DNA of 64,000 nt, taken from contig CM039137.1 of the NCBI GenBank assembly GCA_022036555.1, forward strand, positions 27,645,862 to 27,709,861, in the 5' to 3' direction. This stretch comes from Microstegium vimineum (Eukaryota > Streptophyta > Magnoliopsida > Poales > Poaceae). The position numbers and the translations under genes were made by a program. Positions 59,110-64,000 of this stretch are shown piece after piece (position 1 is the first letter of the stretch; each line of letters begins with the position of its first letter). Under the pieces are notes generated by a model, which saw only the letters and a program-made list of their open reading frames with translations, was not told the origin of the DNA and ran no database searches.

Positions 59110-59430
59110 GGTGGTGGGCCAGCTCGTGCGAGCCCATCAGCTTCACCAGCTGCGCCGCGAAGCTCAGCGATACCTCCAGCGGCTTCGACTCATTGACGGT
59201 GGTGACGTCCCGAAGCGCCGTGCCCGCGCCGCGCGTCGAGCGGCGGAGCTGCGGGAACCACTCGCTGCTCCCGCCGGTGTACGCCGTACGCGTAGAGGTT
59301 CGTCAGGATCCTGCCCGCCTCGACGCCGATGGCGGCGTCCCCAAGCGCGTCCACGAGGCTGTCCACGGAGCTCGAGCTGCCGTCGGCTCTGAGGATGCGC
59401 TTGCAGTTTGCCGCGCGTGCTACGACAGCA
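59110..59430 (-). pseudogene. captured armadillo-repeat protein fragment (minus strand)
   Basis: Read downward: ANCKRILRADGSSSSVDSLV, DALGDAAIGVEAGRILTNLY, AYG, then in another frame NESKPLEVSLSFAAQLVKLM. It looks like a later part of the same type of ARM protein as the plus-strand piece, but inverted, so the element captured or rearranged it. Confidence 0.55.
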
Positions 59431-59499
59431 GCGGCGGTGCCGAGCCGTCCCGTCTCCCGGACCCGGACCCAGGTGTTCCTCCAAGCTCCCGCCCGGGAC

Positions 59500-59975
59500 C
59501 GTGACATCCGACCGTTGCGTGGGGCGGTACATCTACGTCTACCGCCTGCCGCCGTGCTTCAACGACGACATCGCCCGCGGCTGTCGCGCGCTCCGCCCTT
59601 GGATGGACATGTGCCCGTACATGGCCAACTGCGGCCTGGGCCGCCCGCTGCGCGACGATGGCGTCGTCTTCCCATGCCGCGGCTGGTACGCCACCGACCA
59701 GTTCATGCTCGACGTCATCTTCCGCTGCCGGATGAGGCGCTACGACTGCCTCACCGGCGACCCCACCCGCGCCGCGGCCGTCTTCGTGCGGCCTACGCTA
59801 GCCTGGACGGCGGGCGGTACGCCGGTACCTCTGGAACAACACGGCGACGCGGGACGCGCTTGCGCTCGACCTCGTCGCGTGGCTGGCGCGGCGCCCGGAG
59901 TGGCGCGCCACGGGCGGCCAAGACCACTTCCTTGTGGCCGGCCGGACCGCCTGGGAGTTCCTAAGGAAGACCGAC
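59500..59975 (+). pseudogene. captured GT47 (MUR3-like xyloglucan galactosyltransferase) fragment
   Basis: RYIYVYRLPPCFNDDIARGC, MDMCPYMANCGLGRPL, GWYATDQFMLDVIFRCRMRR and YDCLTGDPTRAAAVFVR match the N-terminal catalytic part of plant exostosin-type GT47 proteins. After a frame change near 59790 the matching continuation is AYASLDGGRY, then in another frame WNNTATRDALALDLVAWLAR and HFLVAGRTAWEF. The C-terminal half of the enzyme is missing. Confidence 0.7.
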
Positions 59976-60466
59976 GCCGACGACGAGCAGCGGGGACGAA
60001 GCTCCGCCACGGTGTGCCTGCTGTGTTTGATGCTGCCAAGCCAAGCTTGGCGTGGGCCTTTCTCTCCTAGGGCGGCGCATCTGCGCGCGAGGGCTTGTGA
60101 GGGCAAGCGCTGCCAAGGACGGCACGACGATGCTCGAGGCCGGTGCGGGGTAGAGCGCCGAGGGAGCGCGGCGCGGCGGCGAGTGAAGCCGAAGCGGAGG
60201 CCTATCTGCGTTACGACGTAACTTGCCAGAGCAAAGTGGGGCCCACCGGTCAGTGACCCAGACCGAGACAGCTCTTTGCCAGCGTGTAATACCGCTTACA
60301 CGTTAGACGCCACGTCAGCGAAACCGCTCTCCCAAACCGCCCCCGGAGGTTAGTTGACTGGTTTGCGAAAGTTTAGGGTGTTCGTTACCCGGTTTTGTAG
60401 TTGAGGGCCTAGGTTAGACACACCTCAATAGTTCAGGGGCTAAATAGACTTTTTGCGGTAGGAATT

Positions 60467-63400
60467 CCTAGTTCGCGAGCGTGCAAGTAAAAAAAAAATC
60501 GACATAACAGAAAGTGACATCGCTGATCTCATTCCGTGGGTATTGAAAACTCTTTAAACAAAAAACTGACAAATTTAGTACTGGTTCATATATGCTTTTA
60601 ACTTTAGTACTGGTTGGTACGGCTTCAAATGCCTCTAGGTTCTTGCTAGTTGCTACAATGTGCAAATGAGACGAAGACAGTGAAGCAAAAAAAAACAGCT
60701 TTATTAGCTCTCAAATCATTTAAAAACATGGCACGGTGTCTCGGCTCAAAGCACGGTGTTTTAGCCTGGTCCAACCACGGCATAGCCTGGTAATGTGCAG
60801 ACCCGGGATAACACGACTCGATACATAAGGTCGTGCCTGGGCTGCACTCCAGGCAGGCAGGCACGTTGGCTGGCACGACACGGCCCACATTTTAGTCACA
60901 GTTAGCAGCCAGATGAGCACTTTAACCTGCTAAGAGCCCCACCAATACACCAACCCTAACTTCCCTATCCCTTCCCTTCTTTTCTCTTTGGGTCTCCCCT
61001 CCTGGCCTCCCTCCCCGCCTCTCACTCATTCTACCAATCTTCTGACGCGCTCGCCCGGCTCTCCCCCCTCATGGGCCTACCTCGTGGGCGAGCACATCGA
61101 TGGCCGCCGCCACATTCCGCAGGTACCCCTGCCTCCTCTTGACGCCTGTGGATGGATCCGCCTCAGGGGCAAGTGCATCAGTCGTTGCTGCCACCACCTC
61201 CACCGTTCCTTGCTTGTTGCCCCTCATACTCCACCCCTTGGCTTTCTTTGTGGGCCTCTGGCCCAGCCCATTGGTCGTGGCGTGCTTTTCAGGCTAGCAC
61301 GACACGAAAATTGGCCCGGATGGCCATGCCTATGCCGTCGGCCAGGCATGAAGGCCTAGAAAGGCACGACACGGCAGCACGCCAGGCCCTGTCGTGTCGT
61401 GTCATGTTGTGTCGTGCCATGTCGGCCCGGCCTGCTGCCCATATTATAGTACATAAAGAAGCTAAAGCTAAAATCTGCCACGGCTCTACCAAATAAAACC
61501 ATCAATGAAATTAGACTCCATCTAGCGAATCATCAAAAATCCTGGGTGCATGCATCTACATCTTTGCGTACGACAGTTGGGGGCTGATTTTTGCTGGCAA
61601 GAATCTCCACAGCACCCACCAGCCAAGCCGTGCTCCACCATGAAGAGCTTGGCTGCGGCTGGCTCGCTGTAGGGCCTGTCCAGCAAAGTGATTTTGGAGC
61701 TCTTTCAAACGCTTTTGGGAAATTTTAGTTCTATATGTCGAAAGTGTTCTATGATGAACCTGTTGTTTTTTATCTAATTTTTGAGAGCTGGATCTTTCTT
61801 GAACCTGTAAAAAGCCGATGGATATATATGGTCATGTGCAAACACATAGGACAAAGGAACCGCCTCTTGCTGCGGTAGTAGACGACCTACAAGTTGACCC
61901 ATGCAAATCCTAAGTAGCACATTCGCGGATACTCTTTATGTGCTAAAACATAGTCATTTTCACTTGCCACAAGTTAAACTATTCTATTTTTGATCAAATT
62001 TATAAAAAAGAACAAGAATATTGATGATATCAAATGAGCTTCAATAGATACATTATGACAGTTTATCTTCTTAGTATCATAATAATCATTCTTATTATTT
62101 CAACAAATTAGGTCAAAACAACCGAAAATCCATTACACTGCAAGATATAGTGAGTATGTGTGTTCTTTCGGCCAACTGAAGAAAAAGAAAAGCTTATACG
62201 CTGCCAATGAGAAACGTTTTGGTAGTAGAATCACTATAATCGTTGCTAAATGCCACAAAGAGAAAAATGTTTTAGGGAAAATCATTTGAAGCTGGTTCTC
62301 TTGTTTTACAAGTCCAAAGAAATACTCAATATCTAGTTTCTGTCGATTCTAGTTTTAGTATTAAGAGAAAATGACTACTCCCACCGTCCCAGAAAGAGTG
62401 TCATTTTGGATGTTCGTGCCACACAAGTTTTACTCGATTTATAGAAAATATGTGAAACATTTAGATTTTCAAATAAATTTATTAAAAACAAGATTCAAAT
62501 ATCTTTTTGTTGATACTAATTATGTCATAAATATTAATAATTTTTATAATATAATTAGTCAAAGATGAAGCGAAAACGATAGTCTTTCTAAAATGGAGGG
62601 AGTATGATTCATCAAAGAAACGTTTCTAAAGAAATATGAATTTGAAATGTTTCTAAGAGAACTAAATACACCTGAGAATGGTGTGAGCGTACGCAAGATG
62701 CCTTCTTAGTCACAACAAAAAAATATTTATTTATTTATTCATGAAATCCAAAAGGAAAAAGTGGGTCGGCAGAACAAAGTGGAAATTAAAAGGTATAGAA
62801 TAAATGCCAAGAACATTTTGTATTGGAAAAGGCGTTGGCACCGTCTTTTTGCAGTTTTATTCTCATTCATGCAGGACATGAGGTGTAAAATGAGCTTAGC
62901 TCAGGTGCTTAGGTCTCTTGTGATAAAATATATTTATTTGGGTTTAATAAACTCTTAACTTGACTGCTGATGTAGGTGCTCTTAGATTTATTTCAGGACT
63001 TCACAGGTCCATAACTTCACCCATCCCGATATTTACCGGCTTAATCTTTTGGTCTCGTAGAGTTAGTGTATGTGCACGTGTTCGTAGACGCTGAGTGTTT
63101 GTATGTGTATAACTGTCATTCAGGACCCTACACTCTGAATAACTATTTAGTATAACCAGAAGTCACTACCAATTCAAATCCTGCAACCGTAAAAGTTCAA
63201 CCATCAGTTAGTCTCATTTTAGCAACCATACAAGTTACTATTAATTCTCAACCGCAACCGTAAAAGTCTGAAATAAGATTAACTGATAGCTAGACTTTTA
63301 CGATTGCGTGATGAGAATATATATATATGAGTTTTGCTGTGGTACACCCAAATAACTGTGAGCCGTTTATTTAATTAGATCAGACGATCAGAATCATTTA

Positions 63401-64000
63401 TTACTTTCTAGGAGGTAATATATGAAATAAAGAAAGTTTTAGGTATAAAAATCTTTTTAAGATCTGATTGATGCATATATGATTTATTAGATATAATGAA
63501 TCTTTTTTTGTTGCTACTTTAGATATAAGATAACCTAATTAGAATAAAGTAACTATTTTTACACACGTATAATTTAGTCATGCAAACTAAAGAACGTGTG
63601 TATGTGTGTATATACGTGCACAACTTACCAATGCATGTTGTCGCAAAAAAAAAACTTATCAATGCACGTGTATGAAACTTTATGTGCATAAATAAATGTT
63701 TTATTATAAGATCACTTCAATTATATAATATAGTTTTAATTAAGTTAGTATAATATAATAAATACTTGAATATATATAATGTGTTAGTGTGTAATATATG
63801 TTAAATCACTAAAGTTTTTGGCTTAATTAACACGTTAGTTAATAGTTATGATAGTTTATGTATGTAATATATTTTTTATTAATTGAGTCACATAAAAGGA
63901 AAAAAGATACGGCCAACATAAAAAAGGATGGAACTACATGTCCATTCGTATCTCCTTAATCAAAGGGTTTTGAGAATATTTTTTCTTTTTCTCAATTAAA
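60467..64000. other. gene-poor right end
   Basis: 60730-61440 holds two patches rich in CACGACACGGC / GTCGTGTCGTGTC words facing each other; 62374-62606 is a MITE. The rest is AT-rich with (TA)n near 63320. No NPF exon 1 or 2 and no other gene was recognised. Confidence 0.5.
62374..62606. mobile_element. Stowaway-like MITE, nearly complete
   Basis: Inverted ends CTACTCCCACCGTCCCAGAA and TTCTAAAATGGAGGGAGTAT bound an AT-rich body (GATACTAATTATGTCATAAA) shared with 8446 and 53652. Confidence 0.75.

Larger units (their letters stand above)
58281..60457. mobile_element. chimeric Pack-MULE with 9-bp target duplication
   Basis: Inverted terminal repeats of about 220 bp lie at 58281-58503 and 60236-60457. 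Both read AAAAAGTCTA, then AAAACCGGGTAA, AAACCAGTCAACTAACC, TTTGGGAGAGCGGTTT and GGGTCACTGACC, with scattered differences. The 9-bp GTAGGAATT flanks the element at 58272-58280 and 60458-60466, the Mutator signature. Inside are pieces of at least three host genes in mixed orientation and no transposase. It sits 137 bp upstream of NPF copy F exon 3. Confidence 0.9.

Noticed and set aside
58281..60457. Helitron as the carrier of captured gene fragments
   Set aside because: Long inverted ends and a 9-bp target duplication are Mutator traits; Helitrons have neither and insert between A and T.

Overview
This is nuclear DNA from a flowering plant, almost certainly a grass (Poaceae) and probably a panicoid such as the sorghum, sugarcane, Miscanthus or maize group. 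The grounds are very GC-rich first exons, many Stowaway-like and other MITEs, Copia and Gypsy LTR retrotransposons, Pack-MULE-like elements, and gene families of plant type. The species call is inference; no marker fixes it.

Layout. 1-4885 is the 3' part of a Gypsy-type LTR retrotransposon: an antisense ORF (minus strand), a repeat-rich 3' region, and a complete 3' LTR at 3480-4885. 4886-10534 holds MITEs and a 1.66-kb Pack-MULE-like element (6112-7767) carrying a broken DUF247 fragment. 10535-12174 is the single-exon chloroplast amidophosphoribosyltransferase gene (first step of purine synthesis), read here with a one-base deletion. 17414-20612 is an 11-exon PDK1 protein kinase gene. 21700-23320 is a decayed copy of a nuclear-encoded mitochondrial maturase.

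From 23998 to 58143 there is a tandem array of six NRT1/PTR (NPF) transporter copies, all on the minus strand with the same four-exon plan and an exon 2 of exactly 218 bp wherever it is complete. Copies A, B and C (23998-34088) look intact (553, 544 and 547 aa). Copies D (38703-46115) and E (47113-49351) are pseudogenes, and F (56803-58143) keeps only exons 3 and 4. A 5.3-kb Copia element with a 5-bp target duplication sits inside exon 2 of copy D. An intronless UFD1 gene (35859-36848, plus strand) and a 5'-truncated LINE lie between C and D. A decayed PIF/Harbinger transposon lies between E and F (49626-52554), with a SINE at 54318-54580. A chimeric Pack-MULE (58281-60457, 9-bp target duplication) sits just upstream of F exon 3.

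The genes do not form an operon-like unit. The coherent story is local duplication of NPF transporters followed by decay of one half of the array under transposon insertion. GPAT, PDK1 and UFD1 are unrelated housekeeping-type neighbours. All exon borders were placed by eye from GT/AG sites, reading frame and agreement among paralogues.
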